From Sciurus carolinensis (lineage: Eukaryota; Chordata; Mammalia; Rodentia; Sciuridae): a DNA stretch of 64,000 nucleotides. The stretch is from positions 44,109,056-44,173,055 of the forward strand of contig NC_062219.1 of assembly GCF_902686445.1 (NCBI RefSeq), read 5' to 3'. Each line of letters starts with the position of its first letter. Position 1 is the first letter of the stretch. Position numbers and translations under genes: made by a program. Below, one piece after another: positions 1 through 13,560 of this stretch. The notes beneath the pieces are model-generated. The model was not told where the DNA came from, made no database searches, and saw only the letters and a list, made by a program, of their open reading frames with translations.

Positions 1-3000
1 TAAAACAAAATTTAATAAGACCCTTGTCACCACAGCAGGAAAAAAGGAACAAACACTTAAGCAACCATGTTAAAAAGTCATTTATTTAAGCATTCATTTC
101 CTTAGACATACAGGAAATGAAATGCAAACAAACTAAATATAGGTTTTTAATCTAGGCCTCAGCAGTCTGTACACTCAGGAAAAAGTTATTGCTGCTTTAC
201 AGAGTAAAACAGGAAAAGAGAACTTTTGAATAAAGAAATGTATATAAATGATAAAAATTTTCAGGATATTTGTTAGAAAGTTATGAGATATGATATAAAT
301 AAATATTTTGCAGTTGGATCAGAATAGAGTGAAGGTTTTAGGACTGGGAAGCAATTTCTAGAACTTTCATGTCTCCGTCAATGAACTGGCATAGGATTAT
401 TTTAGTTCAGTTACTGTGAAATTAAGCAATCTCCAAACTGTTTTACTGTCCACTAAATTTCACATTTTTCTTGAAGGTGACTGTTACAAAAGCCCAGATT
501 GCAATAAAACTAACCCTATCCCTTATTTCCAGAACTGGTAAAACAATAAACAAGATAGAAACTAAAAATTAGATAGAAGGCTCTGCTTCATCACTTCTTT
601 TTTTATGGTATTTTTTAACACTTGCTATTTATGGATGAACACCGCTGCATTCTTTCTTCCTATCTTATCATAATTCTTAGTTACATAGCCCAGGTTGAGA
701 TGAGGAGTGAGAAGATAATGCCCCCAACAGGTCCAATCAGATATATGTCATATTTTTGAAGCCTACAAATATGGCATATCACTGAGCAGATTCTCAGTGT
801 CTCTGTGTAAATAAGTGTGTGTGTATATGTTCACGTAGGTAATTGAAGCACTGACTTCAATTATCTATTTTGAAAGACAGCTCTAAATAGCTAATAATAA
901 TTTAGGCCTCTTTATAATAAAAAGCTATTGATTTTGCTAGGTCTTAAGAAGACTCCCAGTAAGATGCTGTTTTCACTTTCAAAAGTATATTTAATACTTA
1001 ATAAATCCTCCAATAATGAAACATTAAAATACTAGTTTAAAGAATAAGTGTCAAAATTAAAAATATACTCAAGGATCTTCAGGAAAAAAATATAAATAAG
1101 GCAAAAGCAATTTATTAAATAATCATATATATAATATTAATTTAACACTTAACTGACATAAAGATAGGTTTTTGATAAGAGGTTTTCAAAACATTTTTAG
1201 AATTGTGTCTAAAATTGGATATTTGAAAGAAAAAAAATCACAGAGAACAGAATATGTGTTTCACAGTTATTCCCTACAATGATTAGAGAAAATCATGGAG
1301 ATCGTATCTGAAACAGCCCCTATAAAAATGGGTACAATTTCACCAGGCAGAGAAGAAAGAATAAGTTATTCCAGGATAACTAAATAGTATGTCAAAGAAC
1401 ATGGGATCAATAAAGAAAAGGAAACACAGATTTGTACTAAAGTTTTAAAAAGACACCAAATTCCAATGACCAAGAGCAAACTGGTGATTAGGGTCAAGAC
1501 TACAGTGATGTCTTGGAGTTGAGAACACTGAAAGCATTGGTAGAGCATTTACTAAATATGGAAGATGGAGTTTTATTTAAGAGCAAGCAAATGTTTGTTT
1601 TTAGACGTGTATTTGAGGAGCTGAGAGATCATGTACTTGAAATGTTTAGCAATTAATAAGCAATTCAAATTTGGAACTTAAAAAAAAAGTTATTTTCTTC
1701 TATTTTGTCATACATAAATCTGTTTATAAGAGTGTACTTCTAAAGCTATTTTACACTATTCTTATCTGAAAAAAATAGACTTCATACTAATCTTCAAGAA
1801 AATAGTGCCAGGAACTCTCTGAACTGATGTAACACAATACCATTGATCACTTGTTCTTGTGCATTTGGACAGATCTGTCTCAAGAAAATCTACCAAAGAG
1901 GAGGCATAGAAACAGTCATGGAAAATGGGGGAGAATTGAGAGCATATGGAGCTGTTGGGAAGATTTGAGAAGAAAATATCTAACTGTGTGAAATCAATGC
2001 CTTCAAATGTCTGGGGGACATCAATGAAGAAGACAGAAATTGAAGACAAGGAGACATCAATGCTATGTCAGGTGAAGTGATTGATGGTGACGCAGAGGTG
2101 ATGGGTTCACTTTCGTTTGCCCTTTGTTTCAAACTGAAATAAATGACAGACCTAAGAAAAAAGTCTGCAGAGGAGGTAGAGTCAGCAAGAATGTTAATTT
2201 AGTCAGAGAAAATGGAAGTGAGGCTTGTGCATCAGGCATCTACTTTTCTCAGAGTGGCAGCAGTTCCATGATCCAGAAGTCAGCTCCGTTCCCACTGTGA
2301 CCGAGTCTACTCTATCACCACCCTTGACAGCTCTGCTTCTCAGATGCTGTTTTTGAACTCATAAGAGTCCTATTTCCTGATTCATTTCACTAACCTTTGA
2401 CCTCTAGCAAAAAGAACACCTCTAATTCCCCTGTTAGATTCTTGCAACCTCATTTTCACCACAATTATCAGTTTCCCAGGCCAATATTTCAGGCAAAATC
2501 TTGACAATATCCTTGACTCCATTTCTCCACTTAGTTTTTTAAATTTGCCACTTGATTCAACCAACTATGTTCCTCTATATCTTCATGCAAGCTGCTATGG
2601 AGAGCAATATAACATAATAATTTTACACCATGATGAAGAAAATCAAGGTTCCTGGGTTTCCATATTCTATTTTTACATTTTTACATCTATCAATTTAATC
2701 CATATCAACTTCTACAACCTACCTTTCTGAATGTCCTTATCACTTGCATGATCATCTTATCATTCAGATCCTCTTTCTAGCCAAAATGTTCAGATTTTCC
2801 TTAATTTACTTATTTAATGCTCATATACTGCTTAGTGGGGTTTTTCACACAGTATCTTTGAATTTTACAGATTTATAACTCGTTTTGGATGTTAAATCCA
2901 GAGGCAAGTCTCAACTTCCATTAACTTAATTCTTTTTCAGCAGCTTTTAACACTGCTCCCTATGGCTTCCTTAAATACTGCTTCCTATGTCAATAAGCTC

Positions 3001-3640
3001 TTCAGGGTTTTCTCTTTCCTGTGTTGCTATTGATTTTTCACAAACTATGTTGCAGGCTTCTTTCCTTCTTTCTTAAATAATGTTATTCCTTAGGACCTGC
3101 CTTAGAACCTTCCCTATCCCCCACCATTTTTGCTGGGTGACCTCATTTCACCTCCAGGACCTCAATAAATACATGTAGTGGATTATATCTACATATGCGG
3201 CTCCTCATTAGTTCTCCCTCCTCTCTCTCCTTGAATTCAGATGTAAATTGCTAATGATATTTGCACTTCAGTTGTCACATGGGCACTTCAAATTCATTAT
3301 TTCCAACACTGAATTTATCATTTTGCCCCTAAAACTTTCTTTTTGTTAACTGAATTGCCAATCTCAAGGAAAGTTGCTTAATTTTCTACTCAGTGACTAA
3401 TGTGAAAAGTTTCATATCACTTAAAAAAAGTACCTTCACTTTGCTTTTTACTTAATTCTATGGGCCACCTATTCTGTCAGTTCTTAGTGCTAAACTCACA
3501 AACCCACCCATTTTCCTTGTTTCCATTGGCACTAACATAGGTGTTTTTAACCTATATTTACATAATAAAAACCAAACAATAAACTGATATCTTTTTAAAA
3601 TTTTTTCACCAATATTGTTTAATGATGCAAACACAACTAT
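1..3640. other. AT-rich intergenic DNA, no gene seen
   Basis: No convincing coding region, SINE or LTR is visible. Open frames are short, lie on both strands and resemble no family I recognise. Short GT-rich patches occur near 815-830. The text around 3130-3400 has a faint look of an ancient repeat, but I cannot name it. I read this as old unique or heavily decayed repeat DNA. Confidence 0.6.
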
Positions 3641-3644
3641 ATAC

Positions 3645-4180
3645 TACAGTGATATAGCTACGTCAATGTTTATAGCAGCTCAATTCACAGTAGCTAAGCT
3701 ATGGAACCAGTTGAGGTACTCTTCAACAGATGAATGGATAAAGAAAATGTGATTATATACACAATGGAGTATTACTCAGATAAAGAAGAATGACATTATG
3801 GCATTTGCGTGTAAATGGATGGAACTGGGCACCATTATACTGAGTGAAATAAGCCAATCCCCAAAAGTCAAAGGCTGAATGTTCTCTCTGATATGTGGAT
3901 GCTAACACACAATAAGATGGGTGTGGGGTGGGATAGAAGTTCATTGGATTAGACAAAGGAGAATGAAAGTAAAGGAGAAGAATGGGAATAAGAAAGATAG
4001 TAGAATGAATCAGACATAATTTCCTATGTTCATATATGAATACATAAACAGTAAAACTCCACATCATGTACAACCACAAGAATGGGAATCCTAATTAGAC
4101 TAGGTTATACTTCATGTGTGTATCATATGTCAAAATGCACTTATGTGTATCTAAAAAGAACAAATAAAAAAATTTAAAAA
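3645..4180 (+). mobile_element. L1 3' end, 5'-truncated and decayed
   Basis: The sequence matches the end of L1 ORF2 as seen in the better copies at 19.3 kb and 53 kb of this window: the stretch for a single-tube ATG-less tail around 'caatggagtattactcaga', then 'aaatggatggaactggg' and 'gtgaaataagccaa'. It then runs into a purine-rich 3'UTR and ends in an A-rich tail near 4165-4180. The ORF2 frame is broken. No clear target-site duplication was found, so this is an older copy than those at 19 kb and 46 kb. Confidence 0.85.
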
Positions 4181-4542
4181 CCTGTTTGCTCAATGCCATT
4201 TCAAAACATTCAAAGGCAATGCCATTTCTGACTTATATCTACTATATATATGCACGACTGTTTTATAGCTTTTTTTTAGTTTGATATGTGTTAATGCCTG
4301 CAGTTGCCTATACTTAGATGCATATCTATTAATCTATAAATATTTGTTATCTGTATTTCTGTATTATTCAATTTTTCTGTACTTTTTCACTTGATTTTGA
4401 CTTCTAATAAAAGTATGAAAGTCACTTACTAAAAAACCACCACCACCACCACAAAAACAAAACATATCTTTTTAAAAGCCTGCATTCCCCCAGTCTTTCC
4501 TTTCTAGGTCCATTTCCCATGCTTCAATCAAGAAATTATTCT

Positions 4543-4781
4543 ACCAGGTACAGTGGCACACTTCTGTAATCCCAGCAACTCAGGGGGCTGAGGCAGGAGA
4601 ATCACAAGTTCAAAACCAGCCTCAGCAAAAGCAAGGTACTAAGCAACTCTGTGAGATCCTGTCTCTAAATAAAATACAAAAAATAGGGCTGGGGATGTAG
4701 CTCAGTGGTCAAGTGCCCATGAGTTCAATCCCTGGTACCTACCCCAAGCCAGCCAAAAAAAAAAAAAAAAAAAAAAAAAAA
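4543..4781 (+). mobile_element. B1-dID dimeric SINE
   Basis: The left half is B1-like (7SL-derived: 'tgtaatcccagcaactcagg', 'ggctgaggcaggagaatc'). The right half is ID-like (tRNA-Ala-derived: 'ggctggggatgtagctcagt', 'gttcaatccctggtacc'). A poly(A) of about 27 residues follows at 4755-4781. The pol III A and B box equivalents are recognisable in each half. This fusion is the main reason for assigning the window to a sciurid-like rodent. Confidence 0.93.
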
Positions 4782-4789
4782 TTCTGAGA

Positions 4790-5490
4790 TATAAATTCAC
4801 ATTTGTACTCTTCAAAATAACTTCACTTTTGTTTTGAATGCAGTACAGTCAGTTTATCATGATCTAAAAGTCCTTTATGATTGACCCCTATTGCCTACTT
4901 AGAATCTTCTCTTGTAAAGTCAAATAAATTGGAATTTCAATCTTTTGAATATACAAAATAATTTCTAGCATCCGAGCTCCCCTCTGGGATAACACTTTTA
5001 CTTTTGTCTCTTTATCTCCTAATTGCTGATAATCCTTCAGGTTTCAGAATAGTTGTTTTTTACTGGAAAATTTCTAAACCATCTAGTTGGCAGCTGATCT
5101 TCCACTGTGTTCCACAATGCCTACCCTTATTTGCTGGGGTTAATTTGAACATGTCTCTCACATGTTAGAATCTATGTTATATGAAGGCCAAGGCCATTTC
5201 TGTTTGTCATTGTACTCAATACATCTATGCCAGGCCCCATGTAAGTTCTCTAAAAAGATTTAGTAAATATCTTAGATTCACTCATAGAAGAAGATAAGGA
5301 CAAATTCTAAAAAGAAAAGAGGGGGTCAAATCAGACAAAGAGAGAGATTATGTTCTCTCCTACAAGTCTGCTCCTTTAGGTGGTTAATGCTCATTAGGCT
5401 CAGGTCCCCTGTATAGAACTCACCCAAATTTTGGGATCAAGTTCTAGCAATTATGCTCCCACTCACATGGTTCACAACTGCAAATGTTTT
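4790..5490. other. Intergenic DNA, nothing identified
   Basis: No coding frame or recognisable young repeat. The stretch around 5160-5290 has the wording of an L2 3' end, but too weakly to call. Confidence 0.5.
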
Positions 5491-5499
5491 TATCCCATA

Positions 5500-5680
5500 G
5501 TTAATGTCTGGTAATCTTTCGATGATCTCAACTAGGAATGGTGGAGGATGTGGCTACTGGCAACATTGGATAGAGGCCAGGACTACAGCAAAACATCCTT
5601 CCATGCATATGGAAGCCCCTACAAGAAAGATTTATCCAACCCCAAATTATAATGGTGCCATGTTTATGTAGTATACAGCT
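5500..5680 (+). mobile_element. MER20-like DNA transposon fragment (hAT-Charlie)
   Basis: The run 'atctcaactaggaatggtgg', 'gtggctactggcaacattgg', 'atagaggccagg' and 'aaacatccttccatgcat' followed by 'atttatccaacccc' follows the MER20 pattern recalled from mammalian repeat libraries. It is a short non-autonomous element, long inactive and shared across placental mammals. The exact ends are uncertain because both terminal inverted repeats are decayed. Confidence 0.7.
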
Positions 5681-5734
5681 TCAGATGAATATTATGAGCT
5701 GCTCTGATATCTGATAAAATCAGGATGTCTTCAA

Positions 5735-6110
5735 AAGACCTAATATTACAAGTTACCTTTTCCTTTGCTTTGGAGGAGAAAATTTTCTAACTATGGAAAT
5801 CTCCTTATTAAATGAACTGCTTGCAATTCTTGCTTGTTCCTGAGCAGGGAGTTCTCTACTAGTCTGTGGAATTATTCAAACATGTCAATAACATCCTTCT
5901 TCAGAAATTAGGGCATACCCTGGCCTCTTGATACTATAAAGCCTGCCTCCCACAGGTCCTCCTTGTTCACTCTGTTTCTGACACAACCCTCTGAGTCCCT
6001 GCATGGTACAGTGCCCTCCTCCTCTGAGCTCTGAATATAAGTGCCTAGTAAACTACTGTCTGTCTCATCATTCCATTGTCAAGTGTCATGTATTCAGCTA
6101 TCTCTATAAC
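5735..6110 (+). mobile_element. Possible old LTR, family unknown
   Basis: A TATA-like box ('actataaag', about 5932-5940) is followed by a pyrimidine-rich R/U5-like stretch and the late text 'gcctagtaaactactgtctg', as in many degraded ERV LTRs. There is no clear TG start, CA end or flanking duplication, and no internal retroviral sequence nearby. It could equally be unique DNA with a chance promoter-like look. Confidence 0.3.
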
Positions 6111-8110
6111 CTAAGACAAGAATCCCTCCCTTGACAATGAGATAAAGAGTTGATGATCAATAGAGGTAAAGGAACTCTGCTCTATGTCAGCATGCCTCTG
6201 TTTCCTTCTGGGAATTTCTAGATTGAATGAAGAGGTCTTGAAAAGGTGAGACACAACTCTCCAGTCAGAGCTTCTGAGTGGACCAGTGTCAGCTAAGAGA
6301 TCCATTCCGATCCTTTTCAGAATAAACTTCTTGATGATTAAGTGCATTTAGATAATTCAGAGTGTCCTGTTTAGATTTTGTTTCCTCATAGATGTGATTA
6401 ATTTAAGTAATAAGAACAAGTGGATTAGCTTCCTGAAAGGAACATGCTATATTAGGTTTAGCATCTCTATAAGCTTTAGAATCTTGGCTTCAGAAATCAG
6501 GTGATGTCCAGTTAATCAACCTTCACAGACCAGGGATGGTGGATTTGTAATGGATAATGTATAACTGCATTGCTATATACTCAAAAAATGCTGAAGTTGG
6601 AAAATAAGATATAATTCTAAGGAATTTTATTCTACCATCTATATTTTGCTGAAAATAATCCATGGCAATGACTGAAATGGACTTATACTGAACATCACTA
6701 AGGAACATGCTGCAAAATATTTACAATATTGGGAGAGTCAATCTCTAGGTCATTGTAAAAAGTAAGAAAGATGGAGTAACATTAGAAAATAATGGAAATA
6801 TATTTAATCAATTACAGTACTAAATGCTACGACATTTAAAAATATTTATTGCTATATAATCAATTACATTATTAGCAAATAAATTTTTACCAGAAATTAC
6901 TGATATTTTCTAAATAAGCTAGTAAAACAAATTTCTGAAGCGGTGTTTATAAAGATCTATAAAAAAAGAAAAAAAATCCTTGGTAAATTGTGGGAAATGT
7001 TAAATGTTTGCTCCCCTCATAGAAATTCACAATGAGCCTAAACAGTGTATCTTTTGGAAATTATTTAATCTAAGATTTCCCAAAACTATTTGATTAATGA
7101 ATTTCTTTCAGACTAATTTTATTCAATGTGCTGCAATGAATAAAGCTCAGGAAATGTCTTAACTGATTACGGAATTATTATTGCTATATGTGATTATATC
7201 ATTATATAGATATGCAGGCATACGCATAGCTTTATTTGTGTGTAAAATGTTTTGATTATAGTAATGCAAACAGGGGACAGACAGCATGAAATATTTGGAA
7301 AGTATTTCTCTTTGTACTTGGCTTATTGGTAACACAAATTTGTTCTGGAAAGAAGGGAGTTTCCTTAAATCAATAAGGTGAAGCATTGATTTACATATTA
7401 AAAATCAGAAAACAGAAAGTTTTCTAATAAACAAACATACCTGCAATTTTAGCATGGGTGTCATTTTTCTGCCCCAATTTGACACAATAGGACTTTGATA
7501 TCTTTCAAAACTGTTAGCCCTTAAAATTACTCAATCTCCAATGTCAATTTTCTACCCTTTAATTATACGCTACATATTATTCAATATCCTGGTTTTTATG
7601 TGTACATTATTGCTCATCTCCTGTGTGTACCATGACTGCAGTTTGTAATGACTTTTCTCCTATTTCTACTCTGAACAAGAACCTTGTTCAGCTTATTCTG
7701 CATGAACTCAATATTGGCCTTTTGTCAATATTTAAGAAAAGAATTTGCATGTTATTATCACTGGGAGAATCAGAGTTGATATGAAATGTTCTTCTAAAAG
7801 GTCTTATAATAATTGAACAAATTTAAACTACAACATACTTTTGTCACCTTTATAACTTAATGGTATGAAATTGCTTTTGGATAATTTAGAGATATTTTTC
7901 TATTATAAGATATAGGAACACCAAAGAGAGGGTAATGTTCAGAGATGCAGGTGTTGAGATCATAGAAATCATTTGAAATTATCAAAGTTGTCAAATTTTA
8001 TTTGGGGTGGGCTTCCTAATATTTCTATCAATAGTCTAAAATATACAAATATACCATTTTTCCTGGAGGATCAAAGTTTTCCTTTACAATATTGATTGTA
8101 GTCACTTTTT
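6111..8110. other. AT-rich intergenic DNA, no gene seen
   Basis: Only short open frames in conflicting directions and homopolymer-rich AT tracts. No repeat could be named with confidence. Confidence 0.55.
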
Positions 8111-8114
8111 CATT

Positions 8115-8335
8115 GGTTTAATTCAAGTCTTTCTTCAAAAGTCACCTGATAACCTTGCCTGAACCATGCTTCAAGAACATCAGTTCTCTACCTCATCATT
8201 CTCTAACCCAATTCCTGCTTTCTTTTAGCAATTTCAGTTCCTTAATTAGTAATGATTTAACATGATGCTATAATGTTATTCATCTCCTTCCCATCCTAGA
8301 ATTCAAGATCCCAGAAGACAGGTACTTTGACTAAT
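8115..8335 (+). mobile_element. L2-like fragment
   Basis: The wording 'ttcaagtctttcttcaaaag' + 'tcacctgataaccttgcctg' follows the L2 3' region, followed at about 8298 by 'agaattcaagatcccagaag', as in the 'agactgtaagctcc' block of L2 tails. It is strongly diverged, so identity and ends are approximate. Confidence 0.5.
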
Positions 8336-8570
8336 GAGCACAATTTCCTAAACCCCTCAAATGAGGTAAATGGAGAAGGAATGTGAAAGTTTTCCACTTC
8401 AGTGCAAGACTCTGTCAAAAATTCATTGCTCTGGGAAGAGGTAGAAGCAAAACTCTTCTTCCTTTGATGGACAGAGTAAAGATCTAATGCTTCTGGAGAC
8501 AGAGAGAAATACAAATCCTCTGCATCTGCAAGATGGGCAGGGAAATTCTCATGGCTCCCAATGTTGTATC

Positions 8571-8594
8571 CAAAAAAAAAAAAAAAAAAAAAAA
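8571..8594 (+). repeat. Poly(A) run of about 24
   Basis: An uninterrupted A-run with no recognisable SINE body upstream. It creates lysine-rich artificial reading frames. It may be the tail of a decayed or unidentified retroposed sequence. Confidence 0.8.
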
Positions 8595-8776
8595 GTTGCC
8601 TGGCCTGGAAATAGTCCTTTTCTTCTTGAGAGCCAAGAATGCAAGTTCACAAATAGGAGGGGCAAGAATTTTTATAAAGAACCATCCCAAGGCCAAGAAT
8701 ATGATGCCTTCAAAAGGCTGAAGTTGAACCATGAATATAGAGACCATTTTCTGTATTTAGCATGAGTAAAGTAACC

Positions 8777-9168
8777 TGTTATGATTTGAATGTGCCCCTC
8801 AAAGTTCACGTATTAGACACTTGACCTCAATGTGATGTCACTGAGAGATATGACCTAAAGACTAAGGTTGTTGTTTGGGTCATGAGGGTACTACCCTCAT
8901 AGAGAGATGAATGAATACCATTATTATGGGCATGGACTGCTTATATAAATAAGGAAAAGTTCTGCCCCTTTTAAAGCTCCCCCACTCTTGCATCCTCAGT
9001 TTTACCTTTCCTAAAAAGGATGACACAGCAAGAAGGACCTCACTAGACATTTGCCACTTGATGTTGGAATTCCTAGCCTTTAGGTCTGTAAGCCAATAAG
9101 TTTCTGTTCATTATTAAACACTCTAGTCTGTGACATTCCATCATAGCAGCACAAAATGGATAAAGACA
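8777..9168 (+). mobile_element. MLT1-like MaLR solo LTR
   Basis: It begins 'tgttatgatttgaatgtgcc' and ends near 'acaaaatggataaagaca', the TG...CA ends and general text of MLT1/MST LTRs. 'gatgacacagcaagaagga' and 'gtctgtaagccaataagttt' are family blocks. The polyadenylation signal lies in the 'cattattaaacac' region. It is an old ERVL-MaLR element, diverged, with no internal sequence. Confidence 0.8.
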
Positions 9169-9434
9169 TACCTGAGAATAAACACAATAACCAAAAACAG
9201 TCCACTAACATTGGGAAAAGAACACTGCATAGAGAAATCTCCCAGCATGCTACAGGTATTCAAAGACTGCTGAAAGATGAAGCCAAAAAAACCAAAAAGA
9301 CCTTTGCATCTCATGTTCATTCTAAGCACAAAGTAATAGCCCATCACTACTATAAAATTTTTATGTGATCAACTGGAGATAAGGTTAAATAATTTTCCAC
9401 TATTTTTATATGCCATATTTTTTTTTAGCCATTC

Positions 9435-10750
9435 ATGAGTTGTTTCCACTTTTTGGTTGTTAATCTGCTGAGAAATTTAGTATACAAATACCTCTTCAAG
9501 TTCCTGCTGTCAATTATTTTGAGTATATATCCAAAAGTCAAATTGCTTGATAAAATATTAATTCCATATTTGAGGAACTACCATAATACTTTCCAACAGA
9601 AACAGTAACATTTTACATTTTAAACAGCAATGGGCAAATATACCACTTTCTCCACATCCATGTCAACACTTACTATTTTCTATTTGCATACACAAGAGTC
9701 ATCCTAATGGTTGTAAAGTGTTTTCTTATTGTGGTTTTAATTTGCATTTCCTTATTCATTAGTGATATTGATATATTTCCTTATGCTTATTGGCCATAGG
9801 TGTATCTTCTTTGGAGAGTTCTCTATGCAATTTATTTCTTTGCACAACTCAAACATTTATTTTTGAATTTTTTTCTTGAGTTTTAGAAGTTCTCTATATA
9901 TTTGGATGAATAATCCTATCAGATATGTAATTTCCAAATATTTTCTCTCATATGGTTTTCCTTTTTATTCTAATGATAATGTCATTTGATGAACAAAAGT
10001 TTTTAATTTAGATAAAGCCAGGTTTTTTTTCCCAGTATCTCTGGTGACATCCAAAGTCATAAACCCTTTCCTCCTTTCTTTTAAAGAGTTTTATAATTTT
10101 ATCTCTCATTTAATTCTGTGATGCATTTTGAGTTAATCTTTATAAATGGCAGATTAGGGTCCAACTTCATTCTTTTGCATGTGGATATCCAGTTTTCCCA
10201 ATACTGTTTATTGATAAAAACTCTTCCATCACTGAATTGTTTTCTAACCCTGATCAAAATCATTTGACCATATATTTGAGGATTTATTTCTAGAATCTCT
10301 ATTCTATTCCAATGATCCATATGTCTATCTCTTTTACAATGCTTCACTTTTTGATTACTGTAGCTTTACAATAAATTTTGAAATCCAGAATGTGTGTCAT
10401 TTAAGTCTGCTCTGTTTCAAGATCATTGGGTTATTTGGAGTACCTTGAGATTTTACATGAATTTTGAAGTGGATTTTTATAATCATGAAAAAACATGTTA
10501 TCGGGATTTTAATAGAGATTGCACTCAAGTTGTTGATTTCTTTAGGTAATGTCAACATCATAACAATAATAAATTTTCCAATCCATTCATTTATATCTTC
10601 TTTAATTTCAGGAATATATAATAGTTTTCAGAAAACAAATCTTTCAATGACTTACTTAAGTTTTTTCTTAAGTGTGTTATTCCTTCCGATGCTACTACAA
10701 GTGTTCTCTTAATTACTTTTTCAGATTGTTCATTGAATCTTTTTATAATG
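9435..10750 (-). mobile_element. Old L1 ORF2 fragment, antisense
   Basis: Read on the minus strand it follows the C-terminal half of L1 ORF2. Recognisable blocks on the plus strand are 'ttaatttgcatttccttatt', the reverse complement of a conserved ORF2 block, 'tgcatgtggatatccagttt', and 'attactgtagctttacaata'. Many stops and indels make it an inactive, mammal-age copy. The longest open piece on the minus strand (about 10099-10347) is only 82 codons. Confidence 0.8.
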
Positions 10751-13254
10751 AAAAAAATTACAATATTAAACTGCAACCTTAAAATTATCGAAATGCATTA
10801 AATAGAAATAAGTAAGAAAAACTGAAAGAAAATACTAACAATTGAAGATCTACCACAGTATTTGACACATGAAATTGAAATAAGAGCCAAAGGGAGAAAG
10901 AAATATCACAATGATACAGAAAAGGAGTTGGCAGACTATGACCAGTGGGTTAGATGTTTCACCATCTGTTTATTAAATAATTTTTCAGTGAGATGTACCT
11001 AATCTTATTTGTTTACATACTTGAGCAGTTGCCACAGAAAACACATAGCTCCAAAACCTAAAATATTTAGTACCTAGCTCTACCTAATTTTTTTTTCTAA
11101 CTGAAATATGGAAAATCAAATTACTATTCCATAAAAGAAGTGCAGAATTCCTTTACCTCATCTCCAAAAAGTTCTACTGCAGGTTATTCAAATCTCATAG
11201 AGTAGCAGTTACTGTTATTATCAGGACTCAAAGCCAGGGTCATTTTCTACTTACTTTTCCAAAATTATGACTACTCTAAGCTGCAAGGAGTCTGCAGACA
11301 TTTTCGATGTATTGTCAGTAAAGAAAAAAGGGAAGAAGGGATATTCAAGGAAGAAGGGATATTCAAGGAAAACTTGAGAAGTAAACTCGTTTTTTATGGC
11401 ATTTCACATCTCAAGATCCCTGATCCACTGAGTAGTAAAATAATTTATTAAATTACAGAATAAAAATAAAATCTACAAAAATACTCAAAACATGAAGTTT
11501 TTCCTTGATATCAATAACCTAGAAAAATAATAACTTTTATCTAAGTAAAATGACATACAAGTATTTGTAAATAAATAATACTAATATTTTGAGTAAAACT
11601 TGGGTCAGGAAAGATGACAACATTAAGTTTCATGGCAAACCAAGAGAAAAGAAAATTTAGAATAACACATTTTAAATATTTGATTTAAGTAGTATTCAGA
11701 AGGGAACATGTTAAGTGCCTTAATATTATACTTTAAAGATTATATAGCAAGCTACTAAATAAGATAGAGTCCATGCACTCAGATGAACTGCTGAAGTTTA
11801 TAGAATGAACATAGAAAACACAAATATACGTGTATATACATAGAAAAAAATGTTGACTTAGAAACCATAAAAACAACAGAATTTAGAGCTTAGTGGGCTT
11901 CTTGTCCTCCTCATGTTTCAAATGGACACCTGGGTGAATTTTCAGTCAGTGTGCACCAGCAGAGTCTACTAATTGTTTATAGCCAGCATCTGCTCTGATT
12001 GATGTGGAGGTTATTTGAATATTATGAGTATCACTGATGTGAAAACCCAAATGCTAATAAGGTTTAATATGAGACACTTACTGAACATAAAGGGGACCTA
12101 ATTTTCAAATATAATTAAAATGAACTCAGCTAAACTGGAAATATTTAAACCAATTTCCATCACCCAACCAAAATGCACATTTCTGTGTGAACTATGATCT
12201 TCAGGGAGCTAAAAGGCAAAATGGTTATTCTTTAATTTAAAGGAAATGCTTAAAAGATTTTCTTCCTGCCAGTCTGCCTGCCTCATTTCCTCCCTCCTCC
12301 CTTCTCTCCTTTCCTACCTGTTTTCCTTCTTTCTCCCCCACCCCTCACCACCTGTGGGTTTCATGATAGGCCCTTGATTCTTACCTATTTAAAAAATGAA
12401 ATCTATATTACATATATTTTTGGATTATGTGTACTCGACTTTGAGATGTTAGGAATTGTTTAAATATTAATGTGGTTATCAAAATTTCTGGGAAGAATAA
12501 GTGCATTAGGGTCATACTGAATATCATATCCTGTTAGAAAAGTTCAATACTTAAAAGCAAAGGTCAGAGGATGATGTTCATTTTCCTAAATAGAGAGGGT
12601 AGCATTGAAAAGAAGTAGTACAAATGTTAACTTGTTTTTTACATAAATAAAAAAGTTTGTTATTTTTTTAAATCAAATTTTCCTCTCTGATAGAGACCTG
12701 ACCAAATCTAACCCCAGACTCCCATGTTGAAAATAATTGAGCACCATATCAATAAACAACTAAGACTCTGCAACCCAATTGTCTATGATTCTTCCAAGTT
12801 ACACAGGGATATGGAAGGACAAAACCATTTCATAAACATTCAATATGGCTAATTAGGAAAGACAGAGAAACAAAAGTGGAAAACATAAGGAACAAACAGG
12901 AGCTACTGCTGAAATTTGGAAGACATCAATACAATAATTACGAAAGAATACCAAGTGAAGCTCTGTGTTCATGCATCTGAAAACCTCCATAAAGTGAATC
13001 GTTTGCTAGAAAATCATAAAGAAAGAAATTATTCCTGTAAAGGGAAAGAAAAATTATGTATAAAATTAGGGGTAAATGTTGAAGAACTGTTCTCTAAAAC
13101 AAAGATTCTTATCCATATTTATGACTCAGACTTGAAGTTCTCACTGAAAAAATAATTTTAATTTAACTTGAATCCATGCCCCTCAACATATACTTTAATA
13201 CATTTCACACAGGCTTTTCTCATTCTTTGTTAGTGAATTTTATTATAAATATTA
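10751..13254. other. Intergenic DNA, no gene seen
   Basis: AT-rich, with a pyrimidine-rich tract near 12260-12350 (C/T runs ending in 'cccccacccctcacc'). A 79-codon open frame at 12916-13155 shows no domain, no repeat relationship I recognise and ordinary AT-rich composition, so I do not call it a gene. A 14-bp direct repeat ('aagggatattcaagga' type) occurs near 11335-11370. Confidence 0.55.
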
Positions 13255-13257
13255 ATA

Positions 13258-13560
13258 AGGGAGATGTTTATAGAAGGACACCAAGTTTTGGTTGGACGTG
13301 AAGGATAAGTTTTTGAGATCTATTACACAGTATGGTGACTATAGTTAATAATAGCACATTAACTATTTCAAAATTGTCATGAGTATGAATTTCAAATTTT
13401 TTTACCACAAAAAATGACATATATATGAAGTGATGGATATATTAACTGTTGGAATAATTCCACCTTGTGTGTGTATATATCACATTGTACCCTACAAATT
13501 TATTAAATTATAATTTACCTATTAAAAAATAAAAGTAAAATTAAAAAAATAATAATATTT
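13258..13560 (+). mobile_element. Old L1 3'UTR fragment
   Basis: Blocks 'gtatggtgactatagttaat' and 'gaagtgatggatatattaac', then an A-rich end, follow the 3' end of L1MA/L1MB-type elements. No coding part is present. It is diverged and inactive. Confidence 0.75.

Noticed and set aside
8487..8765. Frames through a poly(A) run with a lysine string.
   Set aside because: They depend on the homopolymer and have no domain or second support.
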